Assembly (NCBI RefSeq): GCF_030704535.1
Contig: NC_081819.1
Coordinates: forward strand, 16,149,501-16,213,500
DNA: 64,000 nucleotides
Direction: 5' to 3'
Origin: Vitis vinifera
Taxonomy: Eukaryota; Streptophyta; Magnoliopsida; Vitales; Vitaceae
The notes beneath the pieces were generated by a model. It ran no database searches. It saw nothing but the letters and a program-made list of their open reading frames with translations, and was not told the DNA's origin. The translations under genes and the position numbers were made by a program. Shown piece by piece: positions 1 to 11,644 of this stretch (position 1 is the stretch's first letter; every line of letters starts with the position of its first letter).

Positions 1-1584
1 AGCGTCAGGAACCAATTAAGCTTAATCGATCAAGGGACATTTGTATCTTCTGTCTCTTCCAGTAGATATGGTATAACTAGTTGAGGCAGAGTTGCAAAAA
101 GTTGAACCAATTGCTTAATCGATTGAGGGTATGAGCCTTAACAATCACATGTCAATACATAAAAATACACAACACCTAGTGAACTGGTCAAATCAATTAC
201 TCGATCGATCAAGACCTATCTTTGGTTGTTAGGGTTCCTGAGCTAGTACACTATATATTGAAGAGTTCTAAAGCATTTATGAGTATGAGAATGATTGCAT
301 TCAATTGATAAAACTCTATTCTTCTCCATCAAAGCTATTTTACAAGTGCATTGATTCTTAACTCATAAATCTTTCCATGCATTTTCAAATTCATCATAAC
401 CTTTTCTTATATTAAGAGCAAAACTTGCCACTGGGTTTGAAATTCTTAAATTTCCTTTTACCAACTCTTTATAAGAAAAATTATTCAAGTTAGTTGAATG
501 CTTGAAAAAACTATGAAGGTCCAACTTTAAAATCCAATTATAAAGAATTTGAAAACTTTGACTATTAAAGCTTTTAAGATAGTGAAATTCCCACTTGGTT
601 AATAACTTAAAGATAGTGAACGTCAGACTTACAGAATCATTATAAAAGAGTTTGTAATTATCTTCTCTCAACTTTTTTATATTTCTCTTATTTTATTTAT
701 TATTTTTCTCATATTTTTTATATACTTTATTGTTTTAGAGTTTTAACACCTGGTTCACCACCCTCATCGGTGATTATCTTAATTTAATTAGCCATTTTTT
801 AAAGCTTCAATATTAGATTTAAAAATTCTTGAAGAATAAAATAAAGGAATAAAGGGAATAATAATTTAACATTGCTCCATAATATGCTTATTATATATAT
901 CGTACCATGAAAGTTGGAACTTCACCTCACGACTTTGTCTTTATTTATTTATTTTTAACTTTATTATTATATATATTTCAACTTATATCTTTTATTTAGT
1001 AATATTAAATTAAATAGTAATTTTACATGAAATAAAATAATTTTAATGTATCTTATTAATTATATTTTTTATTTATATAATTTTAATACAATATTAAAAA
1101 TAATTTAAATTTAAAATATTTAAGTTAAATATAAAACAAAATCCATAATATGTTTGTCCATTCCTATTTTATGTAAAAGGCACGATACATAATAAGACCA
1201 AGGGTTCTTCCGGAGTGAACACTCTAATCAAATTCTTCAGCTTTCCTTCTCGTTTACCCATCGACCTAGAATCAAATGAATTCCTTTGCTTTCAAGCAGG
1301 GTCAATGATTACTCCTTCGTATGATTTAGCTCCAATGTTCCAATCTTTTCTCCTCTTTCCTACTGTCCATTTTTATAGATTCTCAATTCAAGTATTAATA
1401 TATGTTTTCATCAGTTATTTGGGTGAAGAAACTAGGGAGCATGGGTATTCTCATTTCTATTGAAGTGGAAAAAAAATTATCTATAATTTTTTATCTCCTT
1501 CAAAAAAGTTTTTGTTCGATCTTTTTTTTTAATATCATCATCCTTATTAATCTAACCACACATACGAGTAAAAAATAAAAAAAG
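1..1584. other. AT-rich intergenic DNA, no gene seen
   Basis: No supportable gene. The first 250 bases carry three loose copies of a motif like AATCGATYGAGG (about 23, 117 and 200), a style common in plant LTR elements, so this may be an LTR remnant. A 102-codon open frame on the minus strand at 363-671 has no recognisable domain, and its AT-rich composition matches chance. The rest is homopolymer-rich AT DNA. Confidence 0.5.
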
Positions 1585-1955
1585 TAAAAAATTAAACAAA
1601 TTTTTTAACGTGATTCGATGATCAATGTGATCCCTATGTCCATATAATGCACCAATACTCTAACAATCCACTAATCAAAATGAATGTAAGGAGTTATAAT
1701 GGTGAAGCTCTCGAAAAAAAACTGTCAATTGCAGTCGCTCTCTCTCAAAAAATAAAGTCCTAAACATAAAAGAGTTAAATAATTAATAAAAGGAAACTTG
1801 TCAATCATTAGATAAAAAATATATATATATTTCTGAAAGAGGGTTGCCCCTTCAACCCCACGAGTTGATCGAGCAATTTGATCTCCGACATCCCAAGCAA
1901 AACGCAATAATACTGATTCAATTTTCACAATCCAATAGTTTCTCCTCGTTAGATT
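1585..1955 (-). repeat. LTR-like dispersed repeat, copy A
   Basis: About 360 bases match 7965-8325 along their whole length. Shared blocks include GATTCGATGATCAATG versus GGTTCGATCATCAATG, CACTAATCAAAATGAAT, GAGTTATAATGGTGAA, CCTAAACATAAAAG and AATCCAATAG. The block lies on the 3' side (minus-strand reading) of a copia reverse-transcriptase relic at 2160-2427, which is where a 3' LTR would sit. Assignment to a copia LTR is inference; the similarity to the second copy is visible. Confidence 0.7.
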
Positions 1956-2159
1956 ATTATTTTTGTGGGTTATTATTGATTTACGCACGATGTTAATTAA
2001 TTATTACCCATAACCCATAAACTCCGCACACCACAAACACACTTCAAGATAACCAAAACATACATATTAAACTATTGATCATTGAGAAAAGATTTATAAT
2101 AATAATAACAATGATATCATCAACAAATATCGAAAATACTCCTTTTGAACCCATTATTC

Positions 2160-2427
2160 ATAAGAACGATGTTTAGTTTTGCCTACAAAACTCAAGGAAA
2201 TATTCAAAACAATACATGTCTTAACGAAAGACTCGTCTTATTTTTTTAATTTTTTCCATTTCTTTGTATAGAAATGCATTATTAACATCCATCTAAAAAT
2301 GGAACAAATACACGAATAATAGTATTCAACTTAGCAATAGCTGTAAGTCTCTCTGTGTGATCAACTCCACCAGCTTAGTTTTCCGTCACATATTGGTAAT
2401 CATCATGATGGTACTTAATGTTATGCA
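2160..2427 (-). pseudogene. Decayed Ty1/copia reverse transcriptase fragment
   Basis: The reverse complement gives, with stops and frame breaks, GVDHTERLTAIAKLNTI followed by MDVNNAFLYK. These correspond to the copia reverse-transcriptase blocks usually written GVDYxETFAPVAKLNTxR and LDVxNAFLxG. An upstream stretch, GCK-VHNIKYHHD, fits the preceding GCRWVFxVKYxxDG block. The segment between the two main blocks is shortened. The fragment is not functional. The family is recognisable; element boundaries are not. Confidence 0.75.
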
Positions 2428-2429
2428 CT

Positions 2430-3544
2430 TATTTACATCCCACTTTTTTTTTCCCCCTCTAGTAACTTGACAAAGGTCCATTCGTAGGTCTTCGAATGCC
2501 TAAGTCATCTTGCATGGCTTTTTCTCCAAATTGGATAGGCATCATCATGAGATATGGAACTTAGGAAATCCAAAGTAGGATGGAGACATGTTGACATAGG
2601 TTGAGTTGATTTTCCATGAAAAATGTAGTGGCATGGTAGGTGTTAATTGGTCTAGTTGCACAATGTATCGAGTCAAAGCGTAGGATATAATAGAGATATC
2701 TAAGTCAATTTATTAATTATTATTAAAAGCAATTTGTTGTTTTTAGAAAAAAGAAATAACAATATTTTTTTTAGTTATTTTTATTTATTTTTTGATAATT
2801 GTTTTAGAAAATAATTGGACAAGTATGAAAAATAATTAAAAATAAAATATTACATGTAAAATTTATTTTTTAAAAACATTTGAAAAAATAAAAGCAAATT
2901 GAAAACATCTAAAGTTCTCAAAAAAATCTTTTATTCTACAAAACATCGTAAAACTTTATTTTCAAAAATTGTTTTCGAAAATCTCCATCAACAAGATAAA
3001 AAACTTCTAGTAGAACATGAAATCTCATCAATGAGTGACAATAAAGACATATGTTGATCAAACCATAAACTAACAACAAACAGAAGGATCGTTTTAAAAA
3101 GACATTTAATTGAAAATTAGAAACATGGATAAATAGGGAGGAAAAATGACGTACTCTTAATAAAATGGATGAGTTCACGTATTTTAAAACCAATCACTTA
3201 TACCATTTCTTAGAAGTAGAGTAACCAAAACACATAATAAATGACACCTAAGAGATGAAACCATCCAACGTTTTTGGAATCAACTAACTTAAGAAGGTTC
3301 TCTTCACCATTTATGTGTTCTAATTTTGATTTTCTTCTAAAAAAAAAACAAAACACTCTTAACCATATGACATAATCGAGCCTACCGAAAGTCGACTAAA
3401 ACAATTTTCAAATTTAATGTAGTAATATTTATGATTTTAGTATTGCTTAGGTTATGTTGACTAAAAAAAATCGAATTTCTTCCTAATGATGTTTTTAATA
3501 TTTAAGCTTTTTGAAATCAAAATTAAATATAAACAATTTTGATT
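2430..3544. other. AT-rich intergenic DNA
   Basis: No gene seen. Around 2700-2950 the sequence is made of A/T runs resembling the low-complexity interiors of plant MITEs, but I could not find paired termini. Confidence 0.45.
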
Positions 3545-3632
3545 TGAAAATGACTAAAGTAAATCTGAAAATGACTAAAGTAAATCCTAGAACAACTAAA
3601 GTAAATCCTAGAACGACTAAAGTAAATCTAAG
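3545..3632 (+). repeat. Short tandem repeat, ~20-bp unit, about 4 copies
   Basis: Four adjacent copies of a unit close to GACTAAAGTAAATCYxRAAA. They differ by a few bases each, so the array is not recent. Confidence 0.85.
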
Positions 3633-3696
3633 TTCACTAACTTCAAATCAATTTCCAAGTCATATTTGCAAGTTGTGTTGAAAATTCTCACATATA

Positions 3697-3806
3697 ATGA
3701 GTACACAACATATCTTAATATTATGAGGCATCTCATTGTAGAATTGAAAGTATGAGTACACAACATATCCTAATATTATAAGGCATCTCATTGTAGAATT
3801 GAAAGT
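3697..3806 (+). repeat. 55-bp direct tandem duplication
   Basis: Two adjacent copies of 55 bases, each starting ATGAGTACACAACATATC and ending GAATTGAAAGT, start at 3697 and 3752. They differ at only about two positions, so this is a fairly recent duplication. Confidence 0.9.
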
Positions 3807-4565
3807 TGAGAAAATGGGAGGCATATAATATGTCCTATCAATCAAATTACCATCAAAAAGTAAAAATAAAATAAAATAAAATAAAAGAATAGAGAGTCAC
3901 TAGCAAGTGTAAGACAAAAGGGAAACACATTTGACATTGTGAATTGCTACTCAAATTTAAAATGGTCGACTTAGAGTTGAGTGCTTGGAATCTCAATACA
4001 TTGATTCATAGTTTGATATTTCATATTTGGTCTTGATCAAAATAGTTCCATTTTTGGGGAGCCATGGAAGAGGCAATTGATGGGACCAATCATTCCCACT
4101 CAAGGTTCATATTTCTCTCCTTTAAGTCTTTTAAGCCCACCCTCTTTCCCTCTCCACTCCAAGGGTGCTCTCTTGGTTGCTTGGCAACTTGGCATGTACT
4201 CTTCCACATCTTTCTAGATTCTATGCTACAAATTTTTCTTGTTAATCAAGGATTAAAATTTAGAGACTTCTATTTGTAGTGGTATGTGATATTTGTAGGG
4301 GACTCCTATTATTTGATATTTATTTTTTAAAACAATTTTTTATTATTTAAAAAAATTATTTTTAAAATTTAGAAAACACATTTAATGGATTTTTTTTATA
4401 GAAGACATTTTTTTTTGAGAATTTGTTTTAAAAATAGGTTGCTTTCTAAAATAAATTTTAGATGTTTTCAGTTACAAAGCATTTTTAAGAATGATTAAAA
4501 ATATAGATAAGATTTAAAAAAAAATTGTATTGGATTTAAGTGTGTATTATCTTTGTGATGAATAA
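3807..4565. other. Intergenic DNA, no gene seen
   Basis: A plus-strand open frame at 4064-4279 has no recognisable domain and no splice context. The sequence from about 4310 on is low-complexity AT DNA. Confidence 0.4.
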
Positions 4566-5094
4566 GAGGTTATTTGATAAAATTTAATATTTATTACTTA
4601 ATAATATTAATTGACTTAAATTAAATTATTTTTAAGTTGTTCACTTAAAACTTATTACTTAAATTTATTTTAATTATTAAGGTTATTTGATAAAGTTAAC
4701 TTAAAATTTATTTTACATCATCAAATTTACATATTTACCCTCATTAATTTTATTTAATATTCATTTTTATAAGTTTAATACAATAAATTTATTTGTTAAA
4801 CATCCATGTTTAAAATATTGTATATACAGAAGATAACTACAAAATATTTACAATAAAAACGAGTCATGAATATGAAATTATAATTGTAAAATATATTCTC
4901 ACTAGCATAGGCAAATATAGTAAAAAAGATTTGAGATTAAAAAAAAGTTAACTATTTTAATTTAATACTTAAAAGTTATTTTTAACTTTAAGTTATGATA
5001 TTAAATTATTTTCTTAAATATGTTTAATTTATTTAATAATTTAAATTAAGTTATTAAGTTATATTAAATCATTAAATTGATTTATCAAACATCC
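4566..5094. mobile_element. MITE-like element, ~530 bp
   Basis: The left end, GAGGTTATTTGATAAAATTT, is mirrored at the right end by AAATTGATTTATCAAACATCC in inverted orientation, with GATAAA/TTTATC cores. The interior is dominated by CTTAA/TTAAG motifs in both orientations. This pattern is typical of short non-autonomous DNA transposons in plants. A related partial copy lies near 43150-43290. Exact termini and target duplication are not certain. Confidence 0.55.
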
Positions 5095-5864
5095 TTGAAC
5101 AAACTTTTTTTTATATTTGAGTTATCAAATAAAATTTTATTTTTAAAAAACAATTAAGAACTGTATTTAAGAACTATTCGAAAAAACTAGGTCATATTTT
5201 CTAAACCTTATTTTTAAAATCTTTCTTTAAGTTAAATAACAAAAAAATATTTTTCTAGTATTTTTTAGAAAGTAAGGGTACTTGATAAGTTGTTTTCACA
5301 AATAGTTTTTAAAAATAAAAATAAAAAACTTGTTTGAATAAGTTGTTTTTAATTTTTTTTTAATTTTGTAAAAACATTTTAAATCCAATTTATATAATAT
5401 AAATTAAATATAATTCAAGTATTGTTAAAAATGAAAATAGTTTTTTAATTACAAATAAATTAAAAATAAATAGTTTTTAGTAAACATGAATAATAACATT
5501 ATTATAATAAAATCATAAATTATATTTTTTCTATAAAAATATATAGAAACACAAGGATATTAACATGGTCTTTTTTTTTTTGTTAAAAATGAATAATAAT
5601 GATTTAAAATATTTATTTTTAACAACATTTTATTTAAAATGAATAATAAATAAAGTTTAATTTTTTTTTGTACTGAATTATGAACATAATATTCTCAAAT
5701 ATTTTGATTTAATTTAAAATTAATTAAATCAAATTTTTAATTCAAAATTATTCTTAAAAATTAAAAATTAAAATCATTAAAGAATTTAAATTATTAATTA
5801 TGTCTTACTTAATTTATAATTTATTTATCTAAATTCAAAAAATATAGTTGTATGTATAAGAGAA
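5095..5864. other. AT-rich low-complexity DNA
   Basis: Long A and T runs without an open frame or recognisable element. It is probably old MITE or LTR interior. Confidence 0.4.
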
Positions 5865-6620
5865 ATAGTAAAGTCATGACTCATAATATATCAGTTTTGA
5901 CCTTTTTTTTTTTTTTTTATGATTAGATTTATCTTTTGAGTTTCAAATTATTTTTAAAAACTGTTAAACCTATTATAAATTCAATGCAAAGTGTCATTTG
6001 ATTTTAAATTCATTTGTATTGTGAGAAGATTTATAAAAATATAATTATGTGCAAAAAAAATAATAGAGTTATTATGAACGAATTTTTATTCTTAAATTTC
6101 TTGTATTAATGAGTTCATTATTTGAGTTTTGAATTATTTTTAAAAATTATTAAACTCCTTGATAAATTTAACAAATTAAATCTTATTTAATTTGGAGCTT
6201 ATTTGTTTAGTGATTTTTTTTTAAACAATGATTTTATATAAAAGAGAAACAATAGAGTCCTTTTAGATCAATTTTTGCCCATAAATGTGATGTATTGATT
6301 AAATCATTATTTAAAATTTAAATTATTTTTAAAAATTATTTGACTAATGAATGAATCCAATACATTAACTCTTGTTTAATTTGGAATCTATTTACCTGAT
6401 GAAAAAAAAAACAGAAAATAATAATCCTATGTCAAAAAAAAAAAAAAGTAAAGTCATTATAAACCAATTTATCCATAAATTTATAGTATTAATTAGTTCA
6501 TTATTTGAGTTCTAAATAAATTTTGGTCTATAATTTTTTAATATTATTGAGTTTTATGACATTTTAGTATTAATTGAATCAATTTTTAAGTTTCAAACTA
6601 TTTTTAAAAATTAATAAATT
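5865..6620 (+). repeat. Tandem array, ~190-bp unit, about 4 copies
   Basis: A composite motif recurs near 5867, 6060, 6249 and 6447. It runs AATAGAGTCATTATRAAC, then AATTTTTATCCATAAAT, then GTATTAATTAGTTCATTA, then AATTATTTTTAAAAATTATT. Spacing is about 190 bases. Copies have drifted considerably. An extra half copy ends near 6620. Confidence 0.6.
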
Positions 6621-7964
6621 TGATATACCAAATGAAAACGTTTAGAGAAGTTAGAAAAAGATATCATGTTAAATTTAATTTTTTTTTTCATGGTTTTTTG
6701 AAAATTTTCAATGTATTGCTTTTGTTTTTAATAACTAGTGAAAACAATTTCATACTTATCCTCTAAAAAGTATTCTTTATTTCATTTTATGTTTAAAAAA
6801 TTGTTTTTAGAAAACACAATCTTTTAAAAACAATATTCTATTTTTAAAAACAAAAAACTATTGAGCCCTAAGCCTAAATTCTTCATAAAAATATCCACAA
6901 ACCATCATGGGAAACTATAGTTAAACACTGCATCAAATGCTTAATGGCTTCAAATCCAAATGATTAAACTTGTATCCAAATGGGAAACTAAACAAAGTGA
7001 TGTCATGGGTGTGGGTTGACCTTACGATGACCACCAAAATTGGATGGTGTTTGATTCAACCCAATTTTAAATTGAATTTGCTTTGGGTATTAGAAAATGG
7101 GTGGAGTGATGATGATCAATGACATCACTAGATTCCACACTACACGGCAGATGTAGAGGATTGGGCCCCCCATTTTTGTCGTTTTTCCTTCAAGTATCCC
7201 ACCCAAATTCCCCTTTGGCATCAAACTTTTCATCATTATTTTATTAGTGCCCTTATTCTTTTATTTTTGTTCTTCCCCTCCCACATATTTGCCTTTAGAA
7301 TGCCCTTTAATCACCAAACTACCACCCCCCATCCTTTATTTTCTTTTAAATATTTCATGATTTATTTTATAAATTATTAATGCAAAATATTATCTCAATA
7401 AAATATAATGGGTATTGTTGATTTTAATTTTAAAAAATTAAAAATATTCTTTTTACACATTTGGTAATATTTTTTAATTTGATTTTATTTATTAATGATA
7501 ATTATTGGGTCATGGGTTTTCAAATAATTTGAGAATTTTGGGCATGAAAATATTTTTATAATATATACTAATTTTGAGCATCCATTACCTTATGAATGTA
7601 TTAGTCAAAGATACATTACAACCATTGAATTAAATATTATTTATTTCACTACTAATGAGACTTTGAATTTACTTTTTGAAGTTGAGAAGAAGTGGATGGA
7701 CGTAGTATGTTTTTTTAATTCAATGGTGCCAAGGCACTTTGTAAAATAATTTAGAGTAAATCACAAATAAAATAATATCAAGCTTAAATTATGCTTTCAA
7801 ATAATTAATTCTACTAAGGTATTTGGTTAAAATTTGAAGTACAAAATTTATGACAAGTACATCAATTAATTAGATATATTTTTTTTTGAAAAATATTAAT
7901 GAAAAAAATCTATTTAATATTTAAATATAATTTAAGGTTGATATTATTAACCAAATCATGCACA
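6621..7964. other. Intergenic DNA with a less AT-rich patch
   Basis: No gene seen. About 6900-7330 is clearly less AT-rich than its surroundings and is not obviously repetitive. The rest is A/T-run DNA. Confidence 0.4.
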
Positions 7965-8325
7965 CAAGCAGAAAATAAAGAAAAAGACAATTTTTAATGT
8001 GGTTCGATCATCAATGTAATCCTTATGTCAATGGAGTATATCAACACTCAATAATCTACTAATCAAAATGAATTTAAAGAGTTATAATGGTGAAACTCTA
8101 AAAAAACTCTCTCAATTGTTGTCACACTCTCTAAAAAAATAAAACCCTAAACATAAAAGGGTTAAATATATAATAAGGACAAACACGTCAATTATCGTAT
8201 AAAAATCTCGTAGGGTGCTACCCTCTTTAACCTCGCGAGCTAACTAGGTAATTCGACCCTTAACATTCTGAGTGAAACACAACAAAATTGATTTAGACTT
8301 AATAATCCAATAGATATTATTTTAA
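7965..8325 (-). repeat. LTR-like dispersed repeat, copy B
   Basis: Full-length match to 1585-1955 (copy A), in the same orientation. It includes the conserved GTGGTTCGAT block, the AACCCTTTTATG/CATAAAAGGGTT block and the terminal AATCCAATAG. No primer-binding site could be read beside it. Confidence 0.7.
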
Positions 8326-9315
8326 AAAAAAAATAATATTTGAAGTAGGATTTGGTACTTTAATTTTTTAATCAATTTTCAAAAACACTTTTTTTTTTTT
8401 AATGTAAGCTTTTAGGAATTTTAATATTTTATATAAAGTATTTTGTTTTTATTTGAATCCAAATAAGGTCTTTATTTTTATTTTAGTGGAAATAGTTTAA
8501 ATAAGCAAAAGTTTTGAATCATTATTCGAATATTTTGTCAATTCTTGGTTTATAAAAATAATTTAAAATTTATATTACAAGATTATTCAAATTTAGTTAT
8601 TGGGTTTTTTCTAGCCTATTTAATAATAACAATATAAATAAAAAATATTGAAGTAATGTCTAGTAATTCTTGTTCTCTTACATTTCCATGATTATTCAAT
8701 AAACACTTCCATCTCTAAGCAAACCCTTGTTGTTTTCATTTTAATATTGCACTAATTCATCATTTCAAAATATAATGTCATTTTATTTGCTTGAATAAAA
8801 ATAATTTAAAATTTTAAAAATTATCCAAATTCAATTATTAAGTTTTTCCTATCGAATTTAATAATAATACATTTGAAAATAAAAAAGATTGTCGGAAATC
8901 CCTAAGAAGAGAAATGCATGAATAAATAAAAACATTGAAGTAATGTGTGGCAATTCTTGTTGTCTTCCACCTCTCCGATTGACATGTAAACATATAGATC
9001 TCTAAATAAATTCACGTCATTCTCGTTTAAATATTTTATTGGCGTATCATTTCAAAAAAATTTATAATATTAGCTTATTTGCTTGAATTCACTAAATTAT
9101 TATTAAAATATAAAAATAATTTAAAAATTATATTACAAAAATTTATCCTAATTCAAATATTGAATTTTTTTATAGCCAATTTAATAACACAACATATTTG
9201 AGAAAAAAAAAAAAACGATTGTTGGAGAACCCATGGAAGAAAAATAAATGAATAAATGAAAACATTGAAGTAATGAGTAGCAATTGTTATTGTCTTCCAC
9301 ATCCATGATTGACAT

Positions 9316-9412
9316 GCAAACACTTAAGATTTCTAAATAAAGTCACATCATTTTCGTCTAGATACGCAAACATTTAAGATTTCTAAATAAAGTCACATCA
9401 TTCTTGTCTAGA
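9316..9412 (+). repeat. 49-bp tandem duplication inside one array unit
   Basis: GCAAACACTTAAGATTTC through TCGTCTAGATA is followed directly by a near-identical copy starting at about 9365. It shows that the array is still rearranging on a finer scale. Confidence 0.85.
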
Positions 9413-11204
9413 TGTCTCACTAGTGTATCATTTCAAACTTTTATATAATTTTAGTTCATTTGCTTGAATTCACTAAATTATTATCAAAATATAAAAATAA
9501 TTTAAAAATTATAGCACACAAAATCATCCTAATATGATTATTGAATTTTTCATAACCAATTTAATAACACAACATATTTGAAAATAAAAACGATAGTCAG
9601 AAAACCCTAAAAAGAGAAATAAAGGAATAAATAAAAACATTAAAGCAACGAGTAGTAATTATTATTGTCTTCCACATCCATGGTTGACATACCAACACTT
9701 AGATCTTTAAATAAAGTCCCGTCATTCTCACTTAAATATTCCATTTACCATTTCAAAATTTTTAATAATGTTAGTTTATTTGCTTGAATTCACTAAATTA
9801 TTATTCAATTTTAAAAATAATTTAAAAAATTATAATACACAAAATCATCCTAATACAATTAGTGAATTTTTCATAGCATATTTGAAAAAACAACAGTCAA
9901 AAAACCTCAAAAAAGAGAAGTAAATGAATAAATGAAAACATTGAAATAATGAGTAGCAATTATTATTGTCTTCCACATCCATGGTTGACATGCAAACACT
10001 TAAGATCTCTAAATAAAGTCAAATCACTCTTGTATAAATATTTCACTAATTTACCATTTTAATTTTTTTTAAATGTTAGTTTGTAAAATTATATTACACG
10101 GAATCATCCAATTTAATAACACAACATATTAAAAAAAAAAAAATTGTCAAAAACCCCGAGGAGAGAAATAATTGAACAAATAAAATAATGATTAGCAATT
10201 ATTATTGTCTTCGACATCCATGATTGATATGCAAACACTTAAATCTCTAAGTAAATTCATGTCATTTTTCACTTAAATATTTCAATCACCCATTTTTAAA
10301 ATTTTTTTATAATGCTATTTTATTTTCTCAAATCCACTAAGTTATCATTAAAATGTAAAAGTAATTTAAAAATTAATTATATTATAGAACTATCCAAATT
10401 CAATTATTGAATTGTTCCTAGTTAATTTAATAAAAAAGAAAAAATGATTATAAAAAATCCAAAGAAGATAAATAAAAACATTGAAGTAATCTATAACAAT
10501 TCCTATTGTTTTCCACGTACATCCATAATTGACATCTAAATACTTAGATCTCTAACTAAATTCATGCCATTTTGGCTTAAATATTTCACTAGCTAGTCCA
10601 TCATTTCAAACTTTTTATAATATAAATTTAATTACTCGAATCCATTAAATTATTATTAAAATATAAAAAATATTTAGAAATTATATTACAAAATTATTGA
10701 AATTCAATTATAAAATGTTCTTTTAGATACATTTTTTATTTTTATTTTTAAAAATAAAAATAATAGTAACTTTTATATAAAATATAATAACCCTTGTAAG
10801 AAAAAACATCAATCAACTTATCATAGATTCTTAAAAATTACTTTTAAATATTTCATTTACCATTTCAAATTTTTTAAAAATGTTAGTTTATTTGCTTGAA
10901 TTCACTAAATTATTATTAAAATTTCAAATTATAGTACACAAAATCATCCTAATACAATTATTGAATTTTTCCTACCTAATTTAATAACACAAAATATTTG
11001 AAAAAACAATTGTTCGAAAAACCCCAAAAAGAGAAATAAATAAATAAATGAAAACATTGAAATAATGAGTAGCAATTATTATCGTCTTCCACAAATACCT
11101 CAATTTTTCTAAATGGTTTTTAAAAATCAATATTGTTTTAAGTTAAATTCCTAGAAAGCCCTTATATTGTTTTTAAAATTTTTTGCTTTTTTTGTTTTTG
11201 AAGA

Positions 11205-11212
11205 GTATATAC
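11205..11212. promoter_or_regulatory. P1BS-like site upstream of CCD7
   Basis: GTATATAC fits GNATATNC, the site bound by PHR1-type phosphate-starvation factors, and is palindromic. It lies about 440 bases upstream of the CCD7 start codon. Strigolactone genes are known to rise under phosphate shortage. A match of this length is expected by chance in AT-rich DNA, so function is inference. Confidence 0.35.
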
Positions 11213-11563
11213 AAAAGACACCAAAGTGCTTTTTCTATCCAATGTAATAACAAGATGGTTAAAAAGAAAAGGGAAAAATAAAGGAAAAGGAGGATTGTGA
11301 AGAAGAGAAAAAAATCAGAACATTGAGGCCATGTGTCTGCCATGAATGGGCAATTTTTGCTGTCTTCCATATCCATGATTGAACTGCAAACCAGTGGTGC
11401 ATCCATCACTTTCTTTCATGCTTCTCCATACTCCAACATTGACCCCACCATTCACTCCCATATTCTCAAACCAATTTCCCATGCAACCTTTATAATTCGA
11501 TGGCAAATCTGTAATTCAACCTAATTCTAATGCCAATTTACTTCCCATAAACCACTCCTTGTC

Positions 11564-11572
11564 TATATAAAT
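11564..11572 (+). promoter_or_regulatory. TATA box of CCD7
   Basis: TATATAAAT lies 73 bases before the CCD7 start codon, which would place transcription start near 11595-11605 and give a 5' leader of about 40-50 bases. No better TATA match is closer. Confidence 0.6.
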
Positions 11573-11644
11573 ATATAATACTAGCCTCTTGCCACCTTCA
11601 CACTAATCCTTACTCACTTCCAAAGTATACTCCAAGGTCCAACT

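Larger units (their letters stand above)
8500..11450 (+). repeat. Tandem array of ~300-bp units running into the CCD7 promoter
   Basis: A unit of roughly 240-375 bases recurs about nine times. The anchor is ACATTGAAGTAATGAGTAGC, then ATTATTGTCTTCCACATCC, then ATGATTGACATGCAAAC. It starts near 8641, 8933, 9262, 9637, 9938, 10180, 10477 and 11053. A diverged anchor at 11315 lies inside the CCD7 proximal promoter. Between anchors the units share TTGCTTGAATTCACTAAATT, an A/T-rich middle, AATTTAATAACACAACATAT and an AAACCCCAAAAAGAGAAA tail. The 10477-11053 gap carries an inserted stretch. No open frame persists across units. Confidence 0.85.

Noticed and set aside
363-671. 102-codon minus-strand open frame near the left edge
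   Set aside because: AT-rich composition, no recognisable domain, no splice or promoter context; could be chance or a transposon scrap.
4064-4279. 71-codon plus-strand open frame
   Set aside because: Starts with ATG but shows no domain, conserved motif or gene context; length is within chance for this region.
8500-11450. Regularly spaced repeats considered as a CRISPR array
   Set aside because: Units are ~300 bases, diverged, and lie in plant nuclear DNA; there are no short identical repeats with unique spacers and no cas genes.
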